DNA of 51,801 bases, from assembly GCF_000380185.1 (NCBI RefSeq), contig NZ_KB904769.1, positions 1 through 51,801 on the forward strand, given 5' to 3'. Source of the stretch: Thiofilum flexile DSM 14609 (lineage in GTDB: Bacteria > Pseudomonadota > Gammaproteobacteria > Thiotrichales > Thiotrichaceae). The notes under the pieces were generated by a model. That model did not search any database. It saw only the letters and a list, made by a program, of their open reading frames with translations, and was not told the origin of the DNA. Numbering within the stretch: position 1 is the first letter of the stretch; each line of letters begins with the position of its first letter. The translations under genes were made by a program, and so were the position numbers. This document shows positions 1-10,509 of the stretch, in pieces.

Positions 1-422
1 AAAGCGTAAGGGATAACCTAATGCATCGGTTAACACATGGATTTTACAACTAAAGCCGCCAACCGAGCGCCCTAGAGCTTCGGCCTCGGCACTACTTTTT
101 TTGCCCCTGCTGCACACGCATGGGCGCGTACCACCGTGCTGTCAATGCAGCCTTCTTGTAGATCTGGTTCGACCTGAACCGCTTGAAAGAGAGCCTCCCA
201 TACCCCTAAGGCCGCCCAGCGGTTATAACGCTTAAACACGCTATTCCAGTGACCGTACTCTGGTGGTAAGCTACGCCATTGACTACCTGATCGTAGAATC
301 CACAACACCGCATTCAAAAACAAGCGACAGTGATCAGGGCGTCCGACATAGACACGTGGGTGGTCTTGGAGGACTTGATGAAGTACTTCCCATTGCTCAT
401 CGGTCAAAACGTAACGACTCAT
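1..422 (-). mobile_element. IS5-family transposase, 5' part, cut by window edge
   Basis: The N-terminal 116 residues read from the ATG at 422 and match the DUF4096-type start of IS5-family transposases (early motif LTDEQW, then a GSQWRSLP-type motif). The first catalytic Asp lies in CIDSTVVRAH. This frame stops at about 72, but the -1 frame continues from the A-run at 96-102 with a typical transposase stretch (GGFSCKIHVLTDA), which carries the second catalytic Asp, and is open to base 1. The element is therefore probably an IS427-type IS5 member made by programmed -1 frameshifting, not a broken gene. The rest of the IS lies outside the window. I could not define its terminal inverted repeat between 423 and 584. 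Confidence 0.85.
96..102 (-). other. Probable programmed -1 frameshift slippery site
   Basis: Seven consecutive A residues on the minus strand (A AAA AAG type context) sit exactly where the upstream transposase frame must pass to the -1 frame to keep the DDE domain. The upstream frame terminates shortly after; the -1 frame stays open. A-runs of this kind are the usual slippery sites of IS5/IS427 elements. Confidence 0.7.
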
Positions 423-575
423 CTTAACTAACTGAAATTCAGTGCTTTTAGCAAATGATCGTTATAAATGTCAACAGAACCTAGCACTAGGCAGCTTGAG
501 ACCGAGCACTACGTTATTATGGCTCTCATTACCTAACAGCAATTATTCTGCTGATTTATTCAATCTACCTATTGA

Positions 576-2618
<2,043 letters not shown>

Positions 2619-2634
2619 TTTTTTGAGTAGGTGC

Positions 2635-2663
2635 TTGACAGGTCAGAAGGGCTTCTCTATTAT
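2635..2663 (+). promoter_or_regulatory. Strong sigma70 promoter of the tRNA cluster
   Basis: TTGACA at 2635-2640 and TATTAT at 2658-2663 are separated by exactly 17 bp, close to the sigma70 consensus. Transcription would start near 2670, just before the first tRNA. The bases after the -10 box (TCGCAGCC) are GC-rich, as in the discriminators of stringently controlled stable-RNA promoters. Confidence 0.8.
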
Positions 2664-2677
2664 TCGCAGCCTGTTCA

Positions 2678-2753
<76 letters not shown>

Positions 2754-2787
2754 AGTCAAATTGGATTGAACATTTAACACATTATGT

Positions 2788-2863
<76 letters not shown>

Positions 2864-2899
2864 CTTAAATAGTTGTTTAAGTAGATAGTTCTGTGTTAC

Positions 2900-2973
2900 G
2901 GCTGAATGGCAGAATGGTGATGCAACGGATTGCAAATCCGTCAATTCCGGTTCGATTCCGGACTCAGCCTCCA
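2900..2973 (+). tRNA. cysT: tRNA-Cys(GCA)
   Basis: A 74-base cloverleaf starting GGCTGAA and ending with encoded CCA. The anticodon stem ACGGA/TCCGT encloses a loop with GCA. It is 36 bp downstream of the second tRNA-Gly, in the classical Gly-Cys-Leu order. Confidence 0.96.
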
Positions 2974-2993
2974 ATCAAACAAAGCCCCTCAAT

Positions 2994-3079
2994 GCCCAGG
3001 TGGCGAAATAGGTAGACGCAAGGGACTTAAAATCCCTCGGGTGGTGACACCCGTGCCGGTTCGACTCCGGCTCTGGGCA
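2994..3079 (+). tRNA. leuZ: tRNA-Leu(TAA)
   Basis: A class II tRNA with a long variable arm. Acceptor GCCCAGG pairs with the 3' arm ending GGGC, the discriminator base is A3079, and the anticodon loop CTTAAAA contains TAA. CCA is not encoded (CTT follows), unlike the three tRNAs upstream, so it must be added after transcription. Confidence 0.95.
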
Positions 3080-3203
3080 CTTCTTATTCGTAGTTCGATC
3101 AACTATTTAGCTCTAAATATATCCTTTAAAAAATCTGACTGGTTAGTCAGTTTCGGGTAGAAATATTATTCTGATGTATTCTGATGTTTAGAGTGAAATA
3201 GCG

Positions 3204-3467
3204 CTAAAGATCCAATTCACTATGACTCCCTAAACGTATTAATTGCAACCTTTGAGCATCTGGCTTGCGGTAGATTAACAATAAATCAGGGTGAATGTGA
3301 CACTCTCGAAAATCCACCCAATCGCCTGTTAAGGCATGATCACGATAGGATTCTTGCAGGAGTTCATCATTGGCTAACCTCCAGAGCACTTCGATTAACG
3401 CATTATCGAGTTCACCATGCCGTCTAAAGTCGCGTTTAAAGGCATTAGTACGTTCAATCTTTCTCAT
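3204..3467 (-). CDS. YafQ-like mRNA-interferase toxin (RelE superfamily)
   Basis: An 87-residue RelE/ParE-fold protein with YafQ hallmarks: HALTGDWVDFRECHI then LLLIYR and a C-terminal GSHSEL. YafQ cleaves mRNA on the ribosome. Likely active-site counterparts are His44, His57/His59, Asp61 and His82. The Trp that follows the Asp in E. coli YafQ is Leu here, and the final aromatic residue is missing, so activity may differ. It overlaps the antitoxin gene upstream by 14 bp, typical of translational coupling in a type II pair. The family call is strong; activity is inferred. Confidence 0.88.
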   Translation of the reverse strand: MRKIERTNAFKRDFRRHGELDNALIEVLWRLANDELLQESYRDHALTGDWVDFRECHIHPDLLLIYRKPDAQRLQLIRLGSHSELDL

Positions 3468-3717
3468 TCAAGTCAGCCATTAAGTCATTAATACTATTAA
3501 AGGCTTTTAATTTACCTTCACGCGCCTCTAACATCGCTTGTATGGTTTCAGCATTAGGCTCGTGTAATTCAAAAGGAAAACGATGCTCACGCGCAATCTT
3601 GGTCAGCATCAAGCGTACTGCATCAGAGACAGTCAAACCCATAGTAGCGAGTACTTGAGAGGCTTCTTGCTTGATATTTTCATCAATGCGAGTGGTGACA
3701 AGAGCATTAGCAGTCAT
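3454..3717 (-). CDS. RelB/DinJ-family antitoxin
   Basis: An 87-residue protein with an N-terminal ribbon-helix-helix stretch (VTTRIDENIKQEASQVL, then MGLTVSDAVRLML) that should dimerise and bind the operon operator, and a C-terminal tail that would wrap the toxin. In this family the antitoxin neutralises the YafQ partner and represses the shared promoter. It is the first gene of the two-gene operon, so the promoter lies between 3718 and about 3800. Confidence 0.9.
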   Translation of the reverse strand: MTANALVTTRIDENIKQEASQVLATMGLTVSDAVRLMLTKIAREHRFPFELHEPNAETIQAMLEAREGKLKAFNSINDLMADLNEKD

Positions 3718-3852
3718 AAGTGTATATCATGTGATTAACAATAATAGAGAGTTTAGCATAATCTGCATACTTTTATAAATTACCTTGTACGCAATTGATT
3801 CTCCAGTTCTGAGCCGTTATCTTCTCCTGTATAAATAATCAAGGAGTAGAAC

Positions 3853-5328
3853 ATGCCAAATCTGACCCGCCGTGGGTTCATCAAAATCAGCTCAATGGCT
3901 GGGGCTGTATTGGCTGGTATTATCGCCGTAGGACAAGCAGGGAAAGTGCAGGCTGCGGGTAACGGTTTGACCGCCGCTAGTTCGGCTATGGAAGACAATA
4001 ATAGCGGTGTACCAAAGACACCCGGTATTCAGGCGGTTTATGCACTTTGTGAAGTCACGGGCGGCGGGCAGAAGGTTTACGGGATTGCTGTAAAATACGA
4101 TACCGTGATTGATCCGGCGAGTCTCGCGCTGGATACCTACAACGCTGGGGTAGTGCCTGCTGCCAAAGGTTTCATGCCCGGTATGCCACAGTCTGCCGAT
4201 AAAAATTCAGGTTCAGAAGCACCCGTTACCCGTCTAGTAGCTACCATCTATACCAATGCTGCCCCTGCCTTACTCAGTAACCAGCAAAGTGTAGCGGGGC
4301 AGTATGTGATTGCCGAATTTGCCCATGACCCTGATCTCAGCATTCCGACCACTGACAGTGACAAGGTAGCGATTACCCAAAGCAAGGATATCAAAACGGC
4401 TGAAGGTGCCGTTTATGCTGCCAACAATACGGTGTGGGATAATGCTGGGCGACGTGGTAATAATGTGGTGATTCGTGGTGTTGACGATTGGGAGCAAAAT
4501 CACTGGTGGTGGGATGATGCTCGTGCCACTACCCTCGAATACAGTATTTATCTACCCAAGTCCTTTTTAGCCGCAGGGGGCGAAAATAAAGAATATCCGC
4601 TGGTAATAGCCATTACCCATTCAGGGACTAGTTATGACGGTACTTGTGCTGAAACCCTGACCGAGCAATGTATTGCCAGCATTTGGGGTATGCCAGAGCA
4701 GCAGGCCGAACATGAATGTGTGGTGATTACCCCGCGCTATGAGCGCACCACTATGAATGACTATTGGGAGCATACTTACGATGTCGAGAATACCTACCGA
4801 CTGGTAGAGTCCATGCTCAAGAATACTTGGAATTTCGGCAATCCCAATCTAGAAGATCGACGTGACAAGGTGCTGAAGATTGATCCTAAACGGGTCTATT
4901 GTACAGGCTGGTCGATGGGGGCAATGACTTCACTTTGGATGATGGCTAAGCATCCTGATACCTTTGCAGCCGGACTGATTATTGCCGGTCAGCAGCGCCC
5001 TGCCGATATGGTAGGGCTAGCCAAACAAAAGGCGCTCATCATCACGGGCAGCAAGGACGACAAAGCCACACCTTGGAATGAAAAATGTGTGCCGGTCTGG
5101 GAGCAGGCAGGTGCTAAAGTTACTCGTCCGGCTAACTATCTTGATCCGGCTCTTATCTTCCCATTGGATAATCAAAAACAACTCACCGAGCAGGTCAATG
5201 GCTATCTCGCGGAGGGCGGGAATATTACCTTCCTGACCTTTGAAGGGATTGATCACATGGCCTCAGCACGTAAGTTTTTCTATATTAAAGCCGCGCGTGA
5301 TTGGCTATTTAATCAGGTAAAGGCATGA
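3853..5328 (+). CDS. Tat-exported esterase/PHB-depolymerase-like hydrolase
   Basis: A 491-residue alpha/beta hydrolase. The N terminus is a twin-arginine signal (Arg6-Arg7 in TRRGFIK, a hydrophobic stretch, cleavage near VQA), so it is exported folded. The nucleophile elbow GWSMG is at about residue 354, the acid is likely in the SKDD segment near 398, and the His is in GIDHMA near 467. The layout resembles secreted polyester or peptide esterases of the COG4099 type. A ribosome binding site AAGGAG precedes the ATG. The stop overlaps the start of the DUF1653 gene (ATGA). Substrate unknown; a role in extracellular polyester use is only a guess prompted by phaC elsewhere in the window. Confidence 0.75.
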   Translation: MPNLTRRGFIKISSMAGAVLAGIIAVGQAGKVQAAGNGLTAASSAMEDNNSGVPKTPGIQAVYALCEVTGGGQKVYGIAVKYDTVIDPASLALDTYNAGVVPAAKGFMPGMPQSADKNSGSEAPVTRLVATIYTNAAPALLSNQQSVAGQYVIAEFAHDPDLSIPTTDSDKVAITQSKDIKTAEGAVYAANNTVWDNAGRRGNNVVIRGVDDWEQNHWWWDDARATTLEYSIYLPKSFLAAGGENKEYPLVIAITHSGTSYDGTCAETLTEQCIASIWGMPEQQAEHECVVITPRYERTTMNDYWEHTYDVENTYRLVESMLKNTWNFGNPNLEDRRDKVLKIDPKRVYCTGWSMGAMTSLWMMAKHPDTFAAGLIIAGQQRPADMVGLAKQKALIITGSKDDKATPWNEKCVPVWEQAGAKVTRPANYLDPALIFPLDNQKQLTEQVNGYLAEGGNITFLTFEGIDHMASARKFFYIKAARDWLFNQVKA

Positions 5329-5564
5329 GTACATTAGATCCTCTGCCAACGATTGAGTGTGGTTACTATCAACACTACAAAATGGGTTTATATGAAGTGT
5401 TAGGTGTGGCTCGTCACAGTGAAACCTATGAGCCATTGGTTTTGTACCGCCCCTTGTATAATGACTCTGGTCTATGGGTTCGTCCTTATGCAATGTTCTG
5501 TAGCACCGTAGAAATTGAAGGAAAAACTGTCCCGCGTTTCAGGCGGGTTGAGGATGGAGTGTAG
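5325..5564 (+). CDS. DUF1653 family protein
   Basis: A 79-residue protein with the DUF1653 pattern: GYYQHYKMGLYEVLGVARHSET, PLVLYRPLY and a C-terminal FRRVE. The family is small, widespread and of unknown biochemical role. The start overlaps the preceding stop as ATGA, so it is probably translationally coupled to the esterase. Confidence 0.85.
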   Translation: MSTLDPLPTIECGYYQHYKMGLYEVLGVARHSETYEPLVLYRPLYNDSGLWVRPYAMFCSTVEIEGKTVPRFRRVEDGV

Positions 5565-5573
5565 AATTTTGGC

Positions 5574-5897
5574 ATGCTGACGCTACTAGTTTTACGTTGC
5601 GAAGATATTGATAAAACTAAACACTTTTATGAGCAATTAGGGCTGAGCTTTAGGGAAGAAAAGCATGGTACAGGGGCTAGGCATTTTTCTACTATTCTCA
5701 ACGGTATAGTGCTGGAGTTTTATCCCGCTAGTAGCCACTACTCTGTGGATAAAGCTAGATTAGGTTTTAATCTGCCTAATCTAGCGCAATTACCTTGTTA
5801 TAACCCAGACCTACTTATTCATAGGGATGAACAGATACTACTAATCATTAAAGACCCCGACGGTAGAACCTTGGAGCTAGGCGATACTATGCACTGA
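5574..5897 (+). CDS. VOC-superfamily (glyoxalase-like) protein
   Basis: A 107-residue single-domain protein of the vicinal-oxygen-chelate fold: an opening strand LLVLRCEDIDKTKHFYEQLGL and a closing strand LIIKDPDGRTLELGDT with a metal-ligand-type Glu. Such proteins include glyoxalases, dioxygenases and drug-binding proteins; the substrate cannot be told from sequence. It abuts the convergent hemerythrin gene with no intergenic space. Confidence 0.8.
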   Translation: MLTLLVLRCEDIDKTKHFYEQLGLSFREEKHGTGARHFSTILNGIVLEFYPASSHYSVDKARLGFNLPNLAQLPCYNPDLLIHRDEQILLIIKDPDGRTLELGDTMH

Positions 5898-6845
5898 TTA
5901 ATAAGGCAATGGTTCGGCAAGCTCTATCCGTCCCTCACCTTGGCGGGGCAGGCGCACTAGCTCAAGGTCACAAATCTGTGCAGATTCATCCGGTGCGTCG
6001 GCCTGAAATAAGGTTAGCGGAATAACGACTAGATGAGGCCAATCGGCTGCAACAAATTGCTGTAACCATGCCCGCCGCTCGGCTTCTGGTTTGCAGGCTA
6101 GCAGTGCTTCGGCATTATGGCAGACTAGTCCGCGCTGTTGAGAGCGCTCCCGTAGAATTTGCATCATTTGCTCTAGGCCGAGTTGATCCGCCTGCTCGCG
6201 TAGATCTGCCATGATTTCACGGCGAAAATCTAAAAAGCTTAGATTCAGATGCTCAGCTAATTGTTTGATTAGCTCCGGCTGATAGCGGGGAAATAGTACC
6301 AGATGACCATTGCTTCTACTTTTGCCCTGAAAATGGGCATCCACTTCATCCAACCAGCCTGCGCGTGAGGCACTAGAGCGCCGCGATGCACGAGCATCTG
6401 GAATGGGCTGCTTGCCCAGTGGTTTGAAATCCCGCACTGTTTCCCATTGTTCTGGTGTGAGTACCCCTTCTAAAGCAGGAAACAATTGTTTATCTTCTAG
6501 CAGCGTATGATTGCGTAATACCTGAGCAAATTCTGCCAGATCTTCTCTAGCATCGGTTTCACTCAGATTTTCCACTAGGGTACGCAGCAGGCCATGCTCC
6601 TTGCCTAACTGAATACACAAAGCGACTTGCTGTTTTTGCTCCAATAGGGGGATAAAAAGAGTCTGCTCCTCGTGCTGCAAATGGGGTTCTAGCTCTCTGA
6701 TATTATAATCACGCAGCCATTGTACGGTAGTCGCCAGTTCAGCACTGTCGTCACGCTGAACAATCCCGTCCAGCCGGTCGGCTAGTTGCAGGCATTCCAC
6801 ATGTTCCTGTTCAAGTTTCTGCATTGGTCGCTTGCTCACAGCCAT
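5898..6845 (-). CDS. Hemerythrin-like protein with a C-terminal domain of unknown function
   Basis: A 315-residue cytoplasmic protein. The first 145 residues are a four-helix hemerythrin domain with His/Glu ligand motifs (LEQEHVEC, HLQHEEQTLF, KEHGLL, NHTLLEDKQLFP), likely holding a diiron site that senses or stores O2, NO or iron. A basic linker (about residues 150-160) leads to a 150-residue C-terminal region that I do not recognise. The gene faces away from nasA, about 350 bp off. A role in NO or nitrite stress next to nitrate assimilation is inference from position. Confidence 0.75.
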   Translation of the reverse strand: MAVSKRPMQKLEQEHVECLQLADRLDGIVQRDDSAELATTVQWLRDYNIRELEPHLQHEEQTLFIPLLEQKQQVALCIQLGKEHGLLRTLVENLSETDAREDLAEFAQVLRNHTLLEDKQLFPALEGVLTPEQWETVRDFKPLGKQPIPDARASRRSSASRAGWLDEVDAHFQGKSRSNGHLVLFPRYQPELIKQLAEHLNLSFLDFRREIMADLREQADQLGLEQMMQILRERSQQRGLVCHNAEALLACKPEAERRAWLQQFVAADWPHLVVIPLTLFQADAPDESAQICDLELVRLPRQGEGRIELAEPLPY

Positions 6846-6991
6846 CCTCCCTACATTATTACTAATCCATCATCGATACAGCTAGCACATTACGCCCCAT
6901 AAAGAAGCAGTATGCATCAAGGCAGTACTACAAAATACGGCTAAAACACGATTTAAGCATGGAGAAAACGCAAAAAATATTGTTTTTTATC

Positions 6992-7007
6992 TGGCATCTT
7001 ATTTGCA
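6992..7007 (+). promoter_or_regulatory. Sigma54 promoter of nasA
   Basis: TGGCATCTTATTTGCA has GG at 6993-6994 and GC at 7005-7006 with exactly 10 bp between, near the -24/-12 consensus. It places the transcript start near 7018, immediately before the two leader hairpins. It implies activation by an NtrC-class protein under nitrogen limitation. The same box precedes nrtA. Confidence 0.85.
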
Positions 7008-7035
7008 TTGTTAATAGTAGCAGGCTGTTCTTGGT

Positions 7036-7080
7036 TGTCAAAGTTGATACTAAGAGCAGATTAATACGCATCGCTGTGTA
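7036..7080 (+). promoter_or_regulatory. ANTAR-target hairpin pair in nasA leader
   Basis: Two small hairpins with six-base loops lie 15 bases apart. P1 pairs 7036-7039 with 7046-7049 around loop AAAGTT; P2 pairs 7065-7069 with 7076-7080 around loop ATCGCT. Both loops have A at position 1 and G at position 4, the signature recognised by ANTAR antiterminators. NasT, encoded downstream at 9925, is the obvious ligand. Binding should disfavour the terminator at 7098. Confidence 0.75.
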
Positions 7081-7097
7081 GCCTGTTGGGTAATGAA

Positions 7098-7149
7098 GCC
7101 TTGGATCTCGTGTTCTCCCTCCTCAGCCACGAGATTCAGGGCTTTTTTT
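7098..7149 (+). terminator. Regulated leader terminator of nasA
   Basis: A 15-bp stem (7098-7112 with 7128-7142, two G-U pairs) is followed by seven T residues, 45 bp before the nasA start. An intrinsic terminator between promoter and gene means constitutive attenuation, relieved by antitermination. The loop carries the C-rich string CTCCCTCCTC, and a similar CTCCTC loop occurs in the nrtA leader. Confidence 0.9.
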
Positions 7150-7194
7150 GTTTTTGTAAGCCAGAGTTGGAAAAAGCGATAACAGGTTAATGCT

Positions 7195-9879
7195 ATGCAA
7201 GTAACTAAAACCACCTGTCCTTACTGCGGCGTGGGTTGTGGCGTATTGGTTCGGCAGGACAAGAATCATACGTTTAGTGTCAGCCCCGACCCTGACCACC
7301 CCGCCAATCAGGGGCGACTATGTTCTAAAGGGACGGCACTCGCGGAAACGCTAGCGCACCCAGAGCGCCTGCTATATCCCGAAATCGGTACCCAGCGGGT
7401 TAGTTGGGATGAGGCTATTGATACAGTCGCAACTCGCTTCCAGAGTATTATCCGTGAGCATGGTGCGGATGCTGTGGCATTTTATGTCTCCGGTCAGCTT
7501 CTGACTGAGGATTATTATGTTGCCAATAAGCTAATGAAAGGGTTTATCGGCTCCGCCAATATTGATACCAACTCACGCCTCTGTATGGCTTCGGCAGTAG
7601 CTGCTCATAAGCGTGCTTTTGGTGAGGATCTAGTGCCTTGTACTTATGCGGATTTGGACGAGGCTGAGCTGATTGTATTGGTGGGGAGTAATGCCGCATG
7701 GTGTCATCCAGTACTGTTTCAGCGCATGGTTAGGGCAAAAAAGGCTAATCCAGCATTGAAGGTCATTAATATCGACCCACGCCGCACCCAGACCAGCGAT
7801 CTAGCCGATCTACATCTGGGATTAGCCCCAGGTTCTGATACTAGTCTATTCAATGGTCTACTGGTGTGGTTGGCAGATAATGGGCAGATGGCAACCGATT
7901 TTATCACCCAAAGCACGAATGGTATTGAGGATGCACTCGCCGCAGCTAGAGATAGTACTCCGCATATCCAAGCGGTGGCAGAACAGTGTCAACTTGATAC
8001 TGAGCAGCTTGAGCAGTTTTTCCGGTTATTTGGCAGTACGGAAAAGGTAGTAACCGTTTTTTCTCAGGGCATTAACCAATCCTCTAGTGGGACAGATAAG
8101 GCCAATGCCATTATCAACTGCCACCTATTAACAGGACGTATTGGTAAGCCCGGTAGGGGGCCGTTTTCCTTTACGGGCCAACCTAATGCTATGGGGGGGC
8201 GTGAAGTGGGCGGCCTTGCCAATCAGCTTGCGGCTCACATGGCACTGGAAAACCCAGCTCAGCGTGATTTAGTACAACGCTTCTGGCAATCTCCGCACAT
8301 AGCGCAAAAGTCGGGTCTTAAAGCGGTGGATCTGTTTGATGCCATTTATGAAGGGCGGGTCAAAGCGGTCTGGATCATGGCCACCAATCCAGCGGTAAGC
8401 ATGCCAGATAGTACACGAGTAAGAGAGGCATTGGCTCGTTGTGAATGCGTGGTCGTGTCTGATTGTGTGCGCCATACCGATACGGCTGACCTCGCTCATA
8501 TTCGTCTGCCTGCATTAGGCTGGGGCGAACGTGATGGCACAGTTACCAATTCTGATCGTACCATTTCGCGCCAGCGTCCGTTCTTATCAGCCCCCGGTGA
8601 GGCGCGGCAGGACTGGGAAATTCTCACCCAAGTGGCGCAAGAGCTGGGTTTTGGCACTCACTTTCGTTATCAATCTGCCCATGAAGTTTTCTGTGAACAT
8701 GCTGCGCTATCGGCGTTTGAGAATAATGGTACGCGTTGCTTTGATATTGGCGCTTGGCAGCATTTGAGTCAGGCAGACTACGATGCGCTGTCACCAACAC
8801 CATGGCCTCTGGATAAAACCAGACAAGGTACACTCCGTCTGTTTAGTGATGGGCATTTTTTTACTCCTTCTGGTAAGGCGCAGTTTGTGAGTGTCACACC
8901 ACGCTTGCCGCAATCGGTACGCACGCCAGATTATCCTTTTGTGCTTAATACCGGGCGGGTGCGTGATCACTGGCATACTCTGACGCGTACGGGTATTAGC
9001 GCACGTCTATCCGCTCACAGCTCTGAGCCTTATGTGGAAATCCATCCCTGTGATGCACGTGACCAAAAGCTTGCTGATGGCGCATTGGCACGACTTTATA
9101 ATGACAGGGGCGAGTTGCTGCTACGGGTCAAGACTAGTCGTAATCAGCAGCGTGGTAGCCTGTTTGTGCCTATGCACTGGAGTCAGCAATTCAGCACAGG
9201 AGCCACCGTAGGACAACTGATTCCACCTATTACCGATCCCGTTTCTGGGCAGCCAGAAAGCAAACATGCCACGGTTGCCATAGCCCCCTATACGCCTAAT
9301 TGGCATGGTTTTGTGGTTTCAAAACGCAAACTGATATCGGGACTAGCCTCCTCTTTGTCTGAGCGATCAACCCCTATACCCGATCCTATCTATGCTAGCG
9401 CGTTCCGGGTTGAGCAGGGTTGGTGCCATGAACTTGCGGGGGTTGGAACTATTGCCGATTGGTCAGTCTTGGCGCGGACTCTGTTCTGCCAAACCGATAG
9501 TATGGGGAGCTGGAGCGAATATTCAGATACTGCCTTACAGACCTACCGTGCTGCTCGCTTTGTTAATGATCAGCTTGAAAGCTGCCTGTTTATTAGTACG
9601 ATTACCCGACCACTACCAGAACGCGCTTGGATTATTAGCCTCTTGGCACAAGACAGTCTGCAACCTGCTGAGCGTATGAACCTGCTAGCGGGCAAAGCAC
9701 TGCAACCCGGCGAAGATCAGGGACGCACCGTCTGCGCCTGTTTCAATGTGGGGGAAAAACGTATTCGTCGGGCTATTAAGGAGCAGAGTCTCACTACCGT
9801 GGAAAGTATTGGTCAGTGCCTACAGGCCGGAACGAATTGTGGTTCTTGTGTGCCGGAGCTTAAGGCCATGCTGGACTGA
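7195..9879 (+). CDS. nasA: Assimilatory nitrate reductase catalytic subunit NasA
   Basis: An 894-residue cytoplasmic molybdopterin enzyme reducing nitrate to nitrite for nitrogen assimilation. The [4Fe-4S] ligands are Cys8, Cys11, Cys15 and Cys43 (CPYCGVGC then RLCSKG), followed by the molybdopterin oxidoreductase and dinucleotide-binding domains. The last 50 residues form a Bfd-like [2Fe-2S] domain (VCACFNVGE, then TNCGSC), as in NasA/NarB enzymes taking electrons from a separate flavoprotein or ferredoxin. No NasB or nitrite reductase gene is in the window. Expression is governed by the sigma54 promoter and attenuator upstream. nasT follows after 45 bp. Confidence 0.95.
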   Translation: MQVTKTTCPYCGVGCGVLVRQDKNHTFSVSPDPDHPANQGRLCSKGTALAETLAHPERLLYPEIGTQRVSWDEAIDTVATRFQSIIREHGADAVAFYVSGQLLTEDYYVANKLMKGFIGSANIDTNSRLCMASAVAAHKRAFGEDLVPCTYADLDEAELIVLVGSNAAWCHPVLFQRMVRAKKANPALKVINIDPRRTQTSDLADLHLGLAPGSDTSLFNGLLVWLADNGQMATDFITQSTNGIEDALAAARDSTPHIQAVAEQCQLDTEQLEQFFRLFGSTEKVVTVFSQGINQSSSGTDKANAIINCHLLTGRIGKPGRGPFSFTGQPNAMGGREVGGLANQLAAHMALENPAQRDLVQRFWQSPHIAQKSGLKAVDLFDAIYEGRVKAVWIMATNPAVSMPDSTRVREALARCECVVVSDCVRHTDTADLAHIRLPALGWGERDGTVTNSDRTISRQRPFLSAPGEARQDWEILTQVAQELGFGTHFRYQSAHEVFCEHAALSAFENNGTRCFDIGAWQHLSQADYDALSPTPWPLDKTRQGTLRLFSDGHFFTPSGKAQFVSVTPRLPQSVRTPDYPFVLNTGRVRDHWHTLTRTGISARLSAHSSEPYVEIHPCDARDQKLADGALARLYNDRGELLLRVKTSRNQQRGSLFVPMHWSQQFSTGATVGQLIPPITDPVSGQPESKHATVAIAPYTPNWHGFVVSKRKLISGLASSLSERSTPIPDPIYASAFRVEQGWCHELAGVGTIADWSVLARTLFCQTDSMGSWSEYSDTALQTYRAARFVNDQLESCLFISTITRPLPERAWIISLLAQDSLQPAERMNLLAGKALQPGEDQGRTVCACFNVGEKRIRRAIKEQSLTTVESIGQCLQAGTNCGSCVPELKAMLD

Positions 9880-9924
9880 TTTTTGCATGGGAATGCTTAT
9901 GGTTTATAATTTTGAAAAGTTCCC

Positions 9925-10509
9925 ATGTACAAATTGATGCTGGTTGATAATGATCCCGAACGCTCCGCCAGTCTGGAAGCGGCTTTGCTGAATGCTGGTT
10001 GTTACCCGATTATTCGGGTGGGGGCGAATGAAAAACTGCTGCACGCGATAAGCACTCACCAGCCCGATATTGTCCTAATTGATATGCAAAGCCCTGACCG
10101 CGATACCTTAGAATCCCTTCGCAGTGTCAACCGTGAAATGCCCAAGCCCATTGTATTCTTCGCAGCCCAAAGTGATATGGAAACTACTCGCGCGGCTATT
10201 AATGCGGGAGTTAGCGCCTATATCGTGGATGACCTGCCCAGTAAGCGCTTGAAGTCGGTGCTAGAAGTGGCTATTGCGCGCTTTCAAGAGCATCAGAAGC
10301 TAAAAGAAGAGCTGGAGGATTACAAAATCCGTCTACAGGATCGCAAAGATGTGGATAAAGCCAAAGGCATTCTCATGCAGCACCGTAAACTGAGCGAAGA
10401 GGAGGCCTATCAGTTGTTACGCAAAATGGCGATGGATCGCAATATGCGTATGGGTGAGGCAGCGCGTAACTTTATGGCAGCCCTAGCACTGTTGGGAGAA
10501 ATGCCATGA
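9925..10509 (+). CDS. nasT: NasT, ANTAR-domain RNA-binding antiterminator
   Basis: A 194-residue two-domain protein: a receiver-like domain (Asp53 in IVLIDMQ; a pseudo-receiver in most NasT proteins), a coiled-coil linker at about 115-135, and a C-terminal ANTAR three-helix domain at about 135-190 (DKAKGILMQ, EEAYQLLRKMAM). NasT binds paired hexaloop hairpins in nitrate-gene leaders and prevents termination. It is held inactive by NasS until nitrate or nitrite binds. Two fitting leaders exist here (7036-7149 and 11818-11948). It overlaps nasS by 4 bp, consistent with stoichiometric coupling. Confidence 0.93.
   Translation: MYKLMLVDNDPERSASLEAALLNAGCYPIIRVGANEKLLHAISTHQPDIVLIDMQSPDRDTLESLRSVNREMPKPIVFFAAQSDMETTRAAINAGVSAYIVDDLPSKRLKSVLEVAIARFQEHQKLKEELEDYKIRLQDRKDVDKAKGILMQHRKLSEEEAYQLLRKMAMDRNMRMGEAARNFMAALALLGEMP

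Noticed and set aside
2930-3160. Plus-strand 76-codon frame over the tRNA cluster.
   Set aside because: It covers tRNA-Cys and tRNA-Leu; tRNA structures fully explain the sequence.
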